A stretch of DNA of 64,000 bases from Pelomyxa schiedti (lineage: Eukaryota > Evosea > Pelobiontida > Pelomyxidae), in assembly GCA_020536535.1 (NCBI GenBank), contig JAHLWZ010000836.1, forward strand, positions 25,513-89,512, given 5' to 3'. The position numbers and the translations under genes were made by a program. Below the pieces are notes generated by a model. That model was not told the origin of the DNA and did not search any database. It saw only the letters and a program-made list of their open reading frames with translations. Shown here in pieces: positions 43,144 through 55,163 of this stretch. How positions within the stretch are numbered: the stretch's first letter is position 1; every line of letters begins with the position of its first letter.

Positions 43144-46100
43144 CTAGTGCTTGTTCGAAATGGGATTGAGTGTGTGTGTGGTTGTTGTGTGATTGTTGGA
43201 TGTGGCAGCTGCATGCCGTGATTGGGTAGCAACTGACACTTTCCTTCCTGTTTGTGGTGATGTTGAGGTTGATGCTACTGGAGTGGTGGCTAAGGCAATA
43301 GCCGGTGATATGCTGGGCTTGCGGAGTGTGGATGGAGAAGAGTTCTGTGTGGCTGGAGTGTTGTTGGAACCAGAACCCGGCTTTGTGGGAGTGCTGTTGT
43401 TAGTAGTGGTATTGCCATTGGTGCTAGTTTGAGACTGTTGGTGCGCATTGTTGGCTGCCTTTGGTGCGGGGGTTGGCTTAGCCCCGTTTGGAGGAGTGGT
43501 GGTGCTGTTGTTTTGAGTCCCGCTGGGGGACGAGGCTTGATCTGATGATGTGTCGGGACCAGAATCGCTTGGGGACAGTGGTGGCGACTTCGTGGCACTG
43601 TTTTCATCATCCTGACTTCTTTTAACTTGAGGAGTAGATGTTAACTTTTTCTTTTTTGATTGCTCACAGCTATACCTGATTTGGCAGTGGTCGGGGAATT
43701 GACAGGTGACCCTTCAGGGGTAGGGTCTTCTCATCAATAAGTTAAATAGAAAATAGTGTAACACATACCGGCGTTTGATGAAGAACTCTGCGCTCTCTTC
43801 TTTGAGTAGCCGGTCATCTGTGCATCTTTAACCATTGTTGCAATTTCCTACAGTGGGATGACAGTAAAAGAAAAAAGAAAAAGCAGGAAAGACTACCATC
43901 TGAACTTCAGATTGCAGTATATGTATCGAAGATGAGGGCTCCGAAAAGGCCACTCGGCCAAATTTTTCTCGGAAAAGAGGAACCAATTCCGATTCAGTTT
44001 TACAGAGCTGTTGTTGTTGGCGGTTTAAAGGGAGTTTTATTGAAACCTTATCCTGAAATCTGAGCAGCAAAACTGTAACATATGTAATGACGTCAATGGT
44101 ATCAGCGGGTGGATGTGAATCAGAATCGATATTTGGTCTGAGAAAGAACGGCCCGAAAATGGAAGCAACCTATCTTTCCTATGAAAATTGCGAATTTGGT
44201 GAGTATCTGTACTTTTTGAAGATCTTGACCACACTCACTACTCCAATATCGAAGAAAAGAAAGAACATAGGTCAGAAGTGCGCTATTTGGGAATGGAAGT
44301 TGCTGTATAAGCCATTTAAGAGTGAGTATTTCGGAATCTCCTGCGCCTTGCCCAATACCTGTGATAGTAAGTTGAGTCGGCTTCAAGTGATGAAAAATAT
44401 ACGGGAAAGCATCATCTCTCCAACTTTAGCAAATTTGGGGTATAATGAGGATGTGAGCAGTGGTTCGGGTAACTCTGCAAGGTACAATTTGACAACTTCA
44501 CCCAAAGTTACATAATCGGTAAACGATTGGTCTAGCGGTTGACCTAATATGCATTAGCTTAAACCACAGGGGTTGGTGAAAACCAGAATCAAACTGAGAC
44601 TTCAGTTTCTCTAGAATAGGGTAATTTCCCTCTTGAGTGAAAATTTTATCATTGCCAATTGCTGAAAACCACTTATTCTTTTATCACTCACATTGTAAGA
44701 GGAAACCTCTAAGATACAAGCAATTCAACACTTCACGCATAACAGGTGGCACTAATCTTTGCTCTGGGCGAGAAGAGATAACTTTCATGTCAATTCCGAA
44801 TTGTTTTGTATTTTCTGTTTGCGAGAGGTCACTTCCTACTAACGTAAAATAAAAATACCATTGACCCGGGACTGAAGGAAAATACAGAGTTATGGTGAGA
44901 AAAATTGGAAATGATAGGGGAAGTACCTTGGTGGATAAAACTGCAAACCAGTGCCTTGTTTGCTCTTCCTGAGGTGCAGCAATCTGCAATTGTAAGAGAA
45001 GGAAGGAGTTGATGTGAGATGTACCACAAAGGGCTTTTCCTCTTTAGGTCGGTGAACATTCCGTTTTAGCATAATGCAGAGCTGTGAATTGTCTCTTACT
45101 AGTACTACATCGTAAAACTGAAGTGCCATTATTCTTTTTGGAAATGGATCCTGAGATTTGGTTGGTAAGATATTTTCTAAGAACTGTTAACCTGACTATC
45201 AGAATAACACAGCAGGAAGGAATCCATTACTACAAGCCATCGACGTTTTTCTTTGGTGAAAGCCTGGGTTTTTCTTGTTCTTGGTTGGACTTCCACTTGC
45301 ACAGGTTTGAAGCAGTAACTATGAAAACGAGCTTCAAATTTGTTCATATAACCGCATAAAGCACCCTCGGTCTATAGATTGTTGGTACGGAATAGTAGTA
45401 GAAACAGATTACAAAGTTAATGTTTTGTACTCGGTTTCTTATCTGCTCCTCTGTTTCTGGTCTCTTACCATTTGATGAGAACTCATTTGAGGAAGAAGCT
45501 AGATTACAATAATTTGGTCAATTGGCATCACAACAACCACTCCACTTCCAGACAGTCTATGATCGTTGTAGGAGAGGTTCCCGTTAAGCCATTTTACTAA
45601 AAACTTTTAGTTATTGGTATTATAAGTGTGATTACCTAGGGTATCATTATCATAGTAAAGGAACACTAATTCAGTTTGTGCTTCAAAGGCTGTTGCAAAT
45701 AGAGGCTCCATTAACACAAGTGGCGCATTGCCATCAATTACAGTGACTGTTAACAAAATTACTGCCTGAGGAAAAAAAAACACAGTCAAACCAGCTGTCG
45801 TGCATGTGTCAGCACTCACAAAAGCTGTGTTAACAAAAACTTGGGATGGGAGAAGAGCAAAGAAATTTCCCTGAGCATTCAACAATTAAATGCTTCAAAG
45901 AGTGTCTAAATATTACCCCTTTCTTGGAGAAATTTGGCTGACTCGTAAGTAGGTCACTCAGAATTTGGCAGGCAGCTACCATGAAACCAGGTTGGCTTTT
46001 TAATGTGGGAGCTATTAATGAGCATGTAGTCTTGCCCATATTCTCCAAAAAGGTTTTTGTATAGTTATTTGGGTTTTGTACTGTCTTCACCCATTTGTCC

Positions 46101-49100
46101 AAAATTGTGCTACGACGAAATGAGGGGAAAAAAAGATAAAGAGTTGTACCATATAACTTCACCAATGGTCATGGTCTGGCGCACACTAACTGGGGATGGC
46201 TCCAGCTCCCCAGGGTGAAGAACAAGAAGTTGCACATCGTTTGAAGGGGAAACGGGTGGAGGGAGCTCTGCAGGTGTTTCCTCTGCTGTTGTATCTTTAG
46301 GCTCAAGTCTGTTTTTATGTTACAAAATGATAATTGCAATGATAATACAGGCAAGATTTTTTATAGCACAGCTCCTCTGTGGATGCGGATCCTCTTGTGT
46401 TTAGCCACTCGGCAAGAAGAAGAACAGGTTCCAGACAATACGGCGCTTGTTGATATTGCTGCACTTCCAATATGACTGTGGCCTACAGAAGTATGTTGAT
46501 AGGCTGTATTCCATTGACAACGATGGAAACATACTTGAAGACGACACTTAGTGAAATTCACTTTATCTTCTATCCAGGTTGGATTTCCTTCCTCTTTCTA
46601 AAATGAGATAGGAGAAGCCAGAAGAGGGGAATTGACCTATGAAAGTCAGGTCAGTGAGATAGACTCCAAGGTAGGGAATGCACGGCTTTTATAAGTGAAT
46701 AAACAAATCAAAAACTAGGAAGAGAGACTGGATGGATGTTGTGCAGTTTTTGTCGTAGTCGGGCATTATTTTTGGTACTCTCCATCAAGTGTTTACAAGA
46801 GTCGAAAGTAGTGCTGTGCCATGGAGATATTCCCTAGAGAAATTTAAGGGGGAAAAGGATTTATTGGTCATACAGTCCAGGTTTTCTTCATTCTGTGTAC
46901 TATGCTGTTTGTAAGACCCGCAATAACTTCCATCAGAGCGTTATAGTTTTGGAGTTGTTCAAGATACTATGTATTTGGGAAAGGTTGGCAGGTATTGTGG
47001 TAGGTAAAATAAAACACACATCAGCCAACTCAATGAAACGTTCTAGAACCCTAATTCTCGTTGGAAGGTCATCAGCAGCAGTAATTTCTTCATAAATCCA
47101 CTTGCTTATCTATGACTCATTTGTTGAGGGTAAAAACAAATTCATTCTTTTACCTTATTGAAGTGCTGAATCATTTTTGAAACATTGGGAGCTAGGGTTT
47201 TATCTTTTTTTGTCCAGGAAAGTCCTATAAGCTCCCAGGGCTTAATCGCACAATAAATACTTTGTTCAACAAGTGTCAGTTGCCTTGCAATTTCTTTCAT
47301 CTTTTGTTTATTTTAATGATGTGAAACTTTTTTTTTTGTGCAATTCAAGTGAGATAAATACATGTAACGTCTGCATTGAAAAAGAAGTAGATGCATTATA
47401 TTGTTGTCCAAGAGCAATATCCAGTGGAAGAAGAGGGAGTGGTGGTTGTCTGTCAAAAACTATCTGCTTTTTTGTCTCTTCACCGCTAACCTGTGTTGTG
47501 TGTATTTGAGTTTTCCTTGTTACTTGGCGGGTAGAATACAGCTCTGTTCAATGAATGAAGGACCCTTTCTGCGGGGTTTTTCATTGCCGCTGAAGTTTCC
47601 TCCAGGAATTCTCTCACCCGACTTATTAGCTCAGCCTGGGTGCTACTGTTCCAGAGGCGCTCAATCCAGGTTCTCAAAACATTGAAAACTCTAGTTGTAT
47701 AAGGCAATGCATACAAATCAAATAATTACCTAAGCCGTATTGGTGTCAGTACATTTTTTGTCCAAGAGTCCATGTCTGCTGGTGGAATGGTGGGATGGTA
47801 ATTGTAGCTAGATCGGAAGTCAGAACATAAGTTGTATTGAAGAAACAAACCGAGCAATGAGTAGTTCCAAAAGACGAGCGGGAGGAGTGTGTCCATTGTG
47901 AGTGAGCAAGAAATGAAGCATGAAGTGAAGATCTTCGCCACCATTTTCTGAGGTTAGTCGAATAACAAGACCCTCGACTGTGCCCAGTTTCACCAATCCA
48001 TTATGTTCTACGACACATCTGCACATGAATAAATCTCATTGTTGAGAGTTAAGAATTGCGGTGCTATGAATGGGTTTTATTTTTGAAGAGGATTCTTTGT
48101 ACGACTTGCCCAAGTTTTCACAACTGATTGATGGGGAAGAAGTTCTCAATTGGTCTACTGAAGTCGATATTTCACTGCCATTTGGAGCTCCCATAGTACC
48201 CTCCTGCGATGTCGAAGAGGCACTGGATCTATCTTCATTGTTGCCAGTATTTTCTACGTTTGTATTGTTTGTGTCACTGCAGGTTATTTGGGGTTTGCGT
48301 AGTGGTGATAAAGCATTTCTATGAGCACTGACCAGAGCGGCTTTGGATTCATTCAGTGCCCGGGCTGTTGGTACTGCAGCCCTTGTTGACCTCACAAATG
48401 AGTTGGATGTTGTAGCGGTGCTGCTTGATGATGTTAGAGAGCCGTTATTTGAAGAAGTGCCCTCTGCACTAGCGCTAGTGGGTGGCGTTGTGCCTGGTTG
48501 TACTGTTGCCTGCGTTGTGCCGCCAGAACTTAGAGACGGGGGAGGTGACTTTGGAGAAAGAGGGGGTCCATTTGTCACCAAGCTTCCGTTCGCCGAATTT
48601 TGTGTGGAACTCGATTGAGCTGTTGTGGTTGTGGGCAGTGGTGTTACATCAGGAGTCGATTTCGGCTTTTCATTAGCAGCAGCTAGAGGAATACTCACTG
48701 GGGGAGTGGGTACGGGCCTGCCAGTCACCCCAGTGCCATTGCCACCATTACCATTACCATTACCACTACCACTACCATTACCATTAGCATTAGCATTCCC
48801 ATTGATGCTTGTAGTATTACTTTTTTCTTTTTCGGGCTGCGGTTGGGCAGGTGCCACTGCCTTGTTCTCCACTTCCCTGCTTGTGGCCGTTGAGGACGAG
48901 GGCGGTGAATTCAGTGCAGGAGACGACGACTGGGACGGGGACGACGGGGACGAGGAAGAGGGCTGAGACTGGGGGAGTATGCTACTAGGTGGCTTGGTCA
49001 GAGGGGGAGCGGGCCTCTGCTTGATGGTGGAGGCCACGGACTTGGGCACCCCGGGCAGCTGCCTCCCCGTCGTCGGCGACACCGACCCTGGCCCAGAAGT

Positions 49101-49601
49101 GGAGCTGCCGTTGCCATTCCCGTTCCCGTTACTGCTGTTGCTGTTGCTGTTGTTGCAGCTATTACTGCTGGTGTTGCCGTTGCCGCTGCCGTTGGTGGTG
49201 GGCGCCCCCACTGTGTCGGTGGCCTCGTCGGCGGCACCCCCTCCGACTTTGTTGCTAGTGTTGGTGTTGGTGTTGGTGTGAGTGTGAGTGATACGCGGGG
49301 GCACCGGCGGCTTGTTGGACGCAGACTTGCCGTGTGCACCACCACCAGAAGAGGACGACGGCGTACCAGACGACGAGGAGGGGGACGGCGGCGACGACGA
49401 CAGTGGCTGTGAAGACGACGACGCTGCTGCCGTGTGGTTGGTGTTGGTGGTGGTGTGGGGAGAGGGTGAAGTATGGGGCGAGGCGCTGGGCTTGGTTTTG
49501 GACGACGCGCCGTGTGTGGTTGATGTTGGGGGGCGGGTGCTGCTGGGAAATGGGTTGTGGGTGCTGGTGATGGTTGGGCTGGCTGTTGTGGCCGTTTTCA
49601 T
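43144..49601 (-). CDS. RasGEF-RhoGAP fusion protein with long Ser/Thr/Asn-rich N-terminus
   Basis: ATG 49601 opens a 520-codon low-complexity exon of Ser, Thr, Pro, Asn and Gly. RasGEF_N follows: NGLVKLGTVEGLVIRLTSEN, DLHFMLHFLLTHNGHTPPAR and VFNVLRTWIERLWNSS (about 47600-48000). The CDC25 domain shows EIARQLTLVEQSIYCAIKPW, ELIGLSWTKKDKTLAPNVSK, VIAGLTNSIVHRMKK, PYLGVYLTDLTFI, EEGNPTWIEDKVNFTKC and QQYQQAPYCLEPVLLL (46360-47320). A helical linker (STILDKWVKTVQNPNNYTKT) comes next. A RhoGAP domain then appears: FGIDMKVISSRPEQRLVPPV and MREVLNCLYLRG (about 44690-44800), LPFPNSALLTYVLSFLRYW (about 44280) and IFGPFFLRPNIDSDSHPPAD (about 44110-44160). The tail is basic, then Pro/Thr/Ser-rich, ending at TAG 43144. 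It would switch Ras on and a Rho protein off. Many exons between 44000 and 46100 are uncertain. Confidence 0.7.
48720..49290 (-). repeat. simple-sequence coding region (Asn/Gly/Ser/Thr tracts)
   Basis: Inside the first exon of the RasGEF-RhoGAP gene, short codon-level repeats such as CCATTACCATTACCATTACC (near 48750) and GTTGCTGTTGCTGTTGTTGC (near 49135) encode Gly-Asn and Ser-Asn tracts. These are expansion-prone microsatellites kept in frame. Confidence 0.8.
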
Positions 49602-49887
49602 CGCCCTAAAAAATTAAAATTTGCCGTTTTATTTTTTTGTTCAAGGCTGTTAGCCAAAGGGACTGGCTGTAATTCTCCCGCGGTGATTTGCGTTCAAAGA
49701 TGAAGCCGATCCAAAAACAGATGTTTTGTACGTAACAATCACAGGGGTTTTTTTGTGGGGGTAAGGGCTTGGGGATGCTTGTACGTCCAGAAAAACTCGA
49801 GAGCTTTGGTTTATAAGGCTCCAAAATCGCCTGATATTGGCCTTGTAGATTGATGGTGGGTTAGCTATGGGAGTGGAAGGTCAACCC

Positions 49888-50588
49888 TTACTTGGATTCA
49901 GCCAGTTTTAGCCGTGGCAGATACAACGCTGGGCCCTCTGCTTGGTGGCCTGTGACCTTCTCATAATAGGGTAAATCTGGGTGGTTGTTTTCGCTGCTAG
50001 TGGAGTTGATGTAGTAGAACCGGGTAATTTCCGTTGCAGCGGTCACAGTGGGATGCGTTTCAGCAGAGTCTGCTGGCTGGATTGGTGTGACTCCCTCTGG
50101 GCCATAATTCAGCGGGGGATTTGGGCCACTCCCAGTGTAGGCAATGACATATCTAGAGGCAATCTCGTATCCCTGTGAGTTGAGGTTTTCAAAGTCCGTT
50201 GAGAACCGGGTTCGGTTGAGTTCAACTGCAAAAGTCGAGTGTGTCAGGGAGCATAGAAGAGTCACAACTCGGTGGGCAAAGAATTTGTGATTCATGGTAA
50301 GAAGGGATGTGATCCGGTTGATATAGAATAAAAGTGTGGCGAGCAAGAAAATAAATACAGGGTTGTTGTACACTTGTGGTGGAATGTGGAGACCTGAATC
50401 GTGAAGAAATGAGAGCTGAGTATGTAAGTACAAAACCTAAACTTCGTTTTAGGGGAAAGAGACAGCGCATGCTTAGAAACCATATACTCGGCACATATGG
50501 TATGGGTATCTGAGTAATTGAGGGATTCGTCACGGAACCGTTTGTAGTAAGTTTTATAGTGAGGTTCCGTAGTTGATGCACACCTCAT
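49888..50588 (-). CDS. unidentified protein, probable type II membrane protein
   Basis: The frame starts MRCASTTEPHYKTYYKRFRD near 50588 and runs to SLSPKTKFRF. A 38 nt intron with donor GTACTTAC (about 50394-50431) joins in phase to LHIPPQVYNNPVFIFLLATL, giving a likely membrane segment (NPVFIFLLATLLFYINRI). About 130 residues follow with N-glycosylation-like sites (LNRT, YINSTSS), including DFENLNSQGYEIASRYVIAY and ITRFYYINSTSSENNHPDLP, ending LPRLKLAESK at TAA 49888. I do not recognise the family. The first Met may be internal, because coding-like frames continue upstream to 51129 (next entry). The gene could thus be larger. Confidence 0.4.
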
Positions 50589-50629
50589 AACAAAATTGCT
50601 GTGTCAAAGAGTAAAGTCAATAAAATAAG

Positions 50630-51129
50630 TACCTCTTTTCAAAAGAAAAGCAAAAAAAGGCCATACGCGGTTTCATCATAGATGTGTTTCCAAGTTGCCT
50701 CCCTACATACAGTAGGCAGTCTTTCTTCCTGCACTGGGAATGTAGGAGGATTGCACATTGCACATTGACACATGGAGTCCTGATCCACAGGACACGCCCC
50801 GTGGTCGCGCTGTACCCCTGGGCACCTGCACAACAAATTGCATGCCCTCTCCAATTCATTCAACAACTTCCTCCCAGGACTAACATGGTCAATTAGCCGC
50901 CAATCGCCAGAAACACAAGTTGCACATACAGCACCCCCCCCCCCACCGCCACAATTACACAGTGCGACAGTTAGATCACAAACCATTTGGCGACTGTCAC
51001 CGGGGAGCCTCTGTCCGCCTGTAGGTTCTCTCCTGGCTCTTTGCAGTACGCAGCCAGTGCCGACGTGAATATAGTAACGGCTTCGTACTTCTTCATGGCT
51101 AGGTGCACATCGAAGGTGGTTGCGGCCAT
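50630..51129 (-). other. uncertain coding region upstream of 49888-50588
   Basis: ATG 51129 begins MAATTFDVHLAMKKYEAVTI and FTSALAAYCKEPGENLQADR, a plausible helical exon ending in a GTTTGT donor near 50984. Beyond it, a Cys-rich frame (CPVDQDSMCQCAMCNPPTF) and another frame are open down to about 50640, and a 12-G run (minus strand, about 50935-50946) lies in the putative intron. I could not join these exons to the 50588 frame without hitting a stop. They may form the 5' part of that gene, a separate small gene, or a decayed gene. Confidence 0.25.
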
Positions 51130-51234
51130 TTCGTAGTCCCAACGTTGTGGTTGGTTCCAATAAAGCAAAGGGGAGTTTCGTGGAAACAACAAATTAGGTT
51201 TTGCTTGATTTATTTGGTTACTGAAGGTGTGTTG

Positions 51235-52551
51235 TTAACAAGTGGCAAATACAAGACGCAGTGCCCTCAAGAACTGCTGCTGGAACCTAAGTGTAGGATG
51301 AGAACAAAGGTCAGGGTCAGAAGGGAAAGGGTGGGGGTGCGCACCAACTTCGGTACCAACTCTGTAGGTTCTGATAGCTTCCCACTTGATTTTTGAGTGT
51401 GTGACGGGCAATGCTCTGCGCAGGGCCTTGAAGGATGTTTCACCCATTGTTGTATAGCTTGTATCAAGAGCTTGGTGGAAAGCTTGCTCCACCTTGATGA
51501 TGGCTTTCATGGCGTTGGTGGCTAGAGCGGTAGGATCCTATAAGGAAGTTATTAGAATTCCACAGCAGTTTTTTTCCGGGACTTACTGCAGCACCCGGGG
51601 CCGTGCATTTCTTTGTTGTGTCTGTTTGCAACTGAACATTGCCATCCTCATAGTAGTGCACTTGCACACGGATGCGTCCGGATAGTTGCATATTACCCGA
51701 CTTGGCAACAACTACTTTCCACTCCGCACGCCACCTTCCATTCCTTAAAAAAAAAGGATGAGAACTTCAATCAAAAGGGGATATGAAAGTACCAAAAGTT
51801 GGAAGGACTGAACTTAGCAGAAGATATGCAAACAAAAATAGCATTTTCAGCCCTTGAAGAATATACTGTAGCTGTCCCATTGGGATAGTGGTCAACACAG
51901 TAAGTCAATGCCTGCTTTTCGATAGCGGCACGTGCGGGCTCCAGGTCAGGTGAAAGTTCGCCTGAAAGAGGCCTAGCACTGAGAACCTCCTAGTGCACGT
52001 TGAGGGAGATAGCCTCACGAAGAAGTGAATCTACCTGCTTAATGTGGTCGAACTGAAGAACTTGCTGCCCAACAGGATCAACATATTCGTTTTCTCCAAC
52101 TTCACCATACTTGGAAATAAGAACCTTGTTTTTGGAATGGTGTTAGTCGGGGAAAAAAAAAAAACCTAATTGAAATCACCTTGTGTGTGCCTCCTGGGGC
52201 ATCAACTTGAACCATTTGGTCACAATTGTACTCTTTGAAAGTGGCAGCGGCGGTACTGTTCAACAACGATTCATTTGGAAGTAAACGTCGCACGTCTGAA
52301 TACATAGAAAACGAGGGCGTTAAACTTTACGAAAAGTGACGAGATCTCATTAAGTGTTGATGGCCCTTCGCCGACTCATTACACGTGTGGTGCGTTGCGA
52401 CAAACGAGAATGACACATGTCAAAACAAAAAAAAAAATGACAGCGCAAACAGACCTGTAACAACATCCAAGAACTCGCCCGGAGGAGCGTTCATGAGAAA
52501 CCTTGTGGCGATGTCGACAAGCTCCGCATCCGTTGGTCCGTCAGCAGCCAT
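51235..52551 (-). CDS. F-actin capping protein subunit alpha
   Basis: The product caps actin barbed ends as a heterodimer with the beta subunit. ATG 52551 gives MAADGPTDAELVDIATRFLM then NAPPGEFLDVVT, the typical start of CapZ alpha (iatrFilnAPpGEf-DV). The next exons read DVRRLLPNESLLNSTAAATF and KEYNCDQMVQVDAPGGTHK, ISKYGEVGENEYVDPVGQQV, and LSARPLSGELSPDLEPARAA with IEKQALTYCVDHYPNGTATV. Then come NGRWRAEWKVVVAKSGNMQL, GRIRVQVHYYEDGNVQLQTD and FKALRRALPVTHSKIKWEAI. The LRRxLPvTrxKidW end is diagnostic. The last residues (to the stop at 51235) do not look like the usual short tentacle and may include unspliced intron. About eight exons. Confidence 0.9.
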
Positions 52552-52873
52552 TTTGGGTTTTTTTTTTCCTTTTCTTTGTAATTTTTTTCTTTCTCCTTCT
52601 CCTTCTTCGCTTGTTTTTTTTTCGTTTGAGATCTCTGAACATGTCGGCGTTTGTGATGGTTCAAATTGACATTTTGAAGCTTTTTTTGGGTGCGTATTTT
52701 CGGTCTTTACTTTGCCTGGTTTTTCATAGCTGAGACCAGTAACAGTCTTCGTTAGCCGTTGGCCGTTTATTCTTTGTCTGTTGTAGGGTTTGTATGTAGA
52801 AAAAGACAAGTGAAATCCATATCCCACACAGAAGGGTACCTATCAAAGAAGACTTGTAACAAGATAGCAACGA
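52552..52873. other. spacer between capping protein alpha and MED11-like gene
   Basis: 322 bp with pyrimidine-rich tracts. A frame rich in Lys/Glu on the minus strand reads straight into the capping-protein ATG, probably 5' UTR. No separate gene seen. Confidence 0.4.
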
Positions 52874-53501
52874 TCACAGATGATCCATAGAGGCGTCGGT
52901 GGGTGCAGCCGCTGTGGCAGTTGAGGCAGCAGAACTGCCGCTGGTAGATGCGGAAGCAAGAAAGCCTGATATTTCATTCAGGTGGTCCTGAACTATCATA
53001 AGCTGTTCCATAGCTAAATGCAATTCCAGACGTTGAGTGTAGGATGTGGAGTAGACTTCAGGGAGAGCCTCTGATGTGAATGGTTGATCCAGTACCCGTT
53101 GCAGTTTATTATAAATGTCCTTTGTTTTTGGAATTGTAATTAGTACGTGGATAGCTGAGTTGCAAAGCAAACCACAACGAGACCGTAAAACTTTGAAGGG
53201 CAACTCTCAACTTCAACACTTGTAGACTTTTCCCTTTTACTTAACTGGGCAAGCTGAAACCACAAAACAAAGGTCAGTCAATACGTAGAGATTGAATGAA
53301 TAATGGAGCAACACCACCGCACGTCCTTTCGGCCACGCTCAGCAGTTCTAGTATCGCCTGGGGAATGTCATTAAAACACCACGCCATTCAGGGGATCTAC
53401 GCGCTCCTTCCCGCTCTCTCACTACACCATCATAATCTCACTGGGCGTACCTGTTCGACTTCAGCCAACTCAGCCAAAGATGGGACGCCGGCGTGGGCCA
53501 T
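52874..53501 (-). CDS. small helical protein, possibly Mediator subunit 11
   Basis: ATG 53501 gives MAHAGVPSLAELAEVEQ. Short exons follow: AILELLSVAERT (near 53350) and LAQLSKREKSTSVE (near 53230). The main exon is DIYNKLQRVLDQPFTSEALP, YTQRLELHLAMEQLMIVQDH and LNEISGF, and it ends in a Ser/Ala/Thr tail at TGA 52874. The order L-x-L-x-E-V-E, then ILELLSxAxxxLxxLS, then a later helix with Y/S-x-R-x-E, resembles MED11 (LEEIExxIxxILxxAxxxLxELS). At about 130 residues the length fits. Similarity is weak, and other small coiled-coil subunits are possible. All three introns are GT-AG. Confidence 0.35.
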
Positions 53502-53593
53502 CTCTACAATGTGCAATATATTTTGTTAATAAAATCAGAAATGGACGAAATGATGGAACATGGCCGGCAAAGCAATTTTTTTATTTTTTTCGC

Positions 53594-54950
53594 TCAAGGC
53601 TTCACAAAAAGACCCTGAATCCATACACGGTACATAGTGATTTTTCTTTTCCTGTTGAGGAGTTCTCTTGTGTCATAAGCAATGTTTCCAATCGTGAAAT
53701 TGCAGTCTGTGAAGAATTTCCCTAGGGACTCTGTGTTGTAGGTTGCGTTAGACAATCTGACGGGAATAGCAAAGCCATCTCACCAATAGAAAAGAAATGA
53801 GCAACAGTGCCGTCGCCACGCAAGTAGACATTCTCACTCAGTTTCCTGTTTTTCTTGGAAACAAACCGCATCTGGGCAAGGTCGTAGAGCCCATAATCTC
53901 TTATGAATATCTTTCCTCCGGGAGCTAAAACTTCCCAGAGGTTGCTGATGACGGTATTGAGTTGATGCGGAAGTATAGCAGATAATGTGAAGACGATCAC
54001 TATAACATCAATGCTGTTTCTTGGAATTGTTTCCAGAAGTACTGGAGGCAGGGGCTGCGTAAGGTCACACACAAAAGGTTTGCAACGAGAAGAATCGAAC
54101 TTTTCATGTTTCTATAAAGTTAGGAGCGGGGGGAATGGAATGAGCGCAACTCAAAGAGGTCGCGAACTTTACCTGGAGAATATCTATGGCCCGTGGAGAG
54201 CAATCACATCCAAAGAAGTGACACTCGGGAAGAAGAGCCATTAATGGCAGGAGAGTGTTTCCAACACCACACCCTGCTTCAAAAATCTTGAATTTATTTG
54301 CTATGGTACTGTCTATATTAACATATCTTAACATCCCATTAACATTAAGCACTTCCTTAGGAGGGGCAAATAAATGTAAAAAGAAGAATCCATACCCTTG
54401 TGCGAGGAGGCAAAGCCGCTATCTCAGGGAAGCTGTGGGCCAAGTAATTGCGGTCTTTGAAGAACTTTGCTTCGAAGTGGTCGTAGAAGGTCCGCCAGGA
54501 CCCGGCCGAGTCGCGCTCGATCTCCGCGAGGCGGTCGGCGCCCACGTCCACGTCGCCGTCGGCCGAGGACTCGCGCGCCGCGATGGCCCTGGCCGCCGCC
54601 TCGGCCCGCACCACGTCCCACGGTATCTCCGCCCACGTCACGTCCGTCCTCCGCGGCCTCACCCGCTCCCTCTCCCTCTCCCTCTCCGCCTCCCCGTCCC
54701 TGCCCCCGTCGGTTTCCTCTCTCCCGCCCTCCTCCTCGGTGGCTGTGGCAGAAGCAGCCGCGGTTGTGGTGGTAGTGGTAGCGGTAGCGGTAGTGGTGGT
54801 TGCGCGTGCCGACCCACTACTCTCTGATGCTGCTTCGTCGGTTGTGGTGGTGGAGTCTGAGGAGGGCTTCGTTGTAGAGGTGGTGTGCAGGATGTTCCAG
54901 AACACGTCGTGGTACTCGTGGTCCTCCGTGTGCGTGTCGTTGGCTGCCAT
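53594..54950 (-). CDS. METTL2/6/8-type (Trm140-like) tRNA methyltransferase
   Basis: The family makes 3-methylcytidine at position 32 of tRNAs. ATG 54950 starts a low-complexity N-terminus (Thr/Ala/Glu/Arg-rich, GC-rich DNA). The signature WRTFYDHFEAKFFKDRNYLA and HSFPEIAAL follows near 54440. After an intron the SAM-binding motif is KIFEAGCGVGNTLLPLMALL, then CHFFGCDCSPRAIDILQ, KPFVCDLTQPLPPVLLETIP and DVIVIVFTLSAILPHQLNTV. IFIRDYGLYDLAQMRF and LSENVYLRGDGTVAHFFS are hallmark segments. A last exon gives KFFTDCNFTIGNIAYDTREL, then NRKRKITMYRVWIQGLFVKP and TGA 53594, matching the NRxxxLxMxRxWxQxxFxK end. It is head-to-head with NOMO. Confidence 0.9.
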
Positions 54951-55163
54951 TGTTCTCTGGTCGGCGGGTGACTACCTGAGTCAGTCCTAATTTCGTGATT
55001 GTGTTTCTGTTTTCGTTCCACTCCATTTGTTTTTTTTTTTTTTTTATTCCTTATTTCGCACAGTGCGATCAATTGTACGCACGCGGATCGCTACGCGCTC
55101 ATTGTCTAGGAATCAGCGGCGCCCACTGCGGTTTGGATTACGATAGGAAATAGAAAAGAAACT

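Noticed and set aside
43140-43610. His/Pro/Thr-rich frame with its own start as a separate gene
   Set aside because: A different frame over the same DNA continues in phase from upstream exons of the RasGEF-RhoGAP gene and ends at 43144.
48720-49290. CRISPR-like or satellite array
   Set aside because: Units are 3-12 nt codon repeats inside an open frame, with no spacers; simple coding microsatellites.
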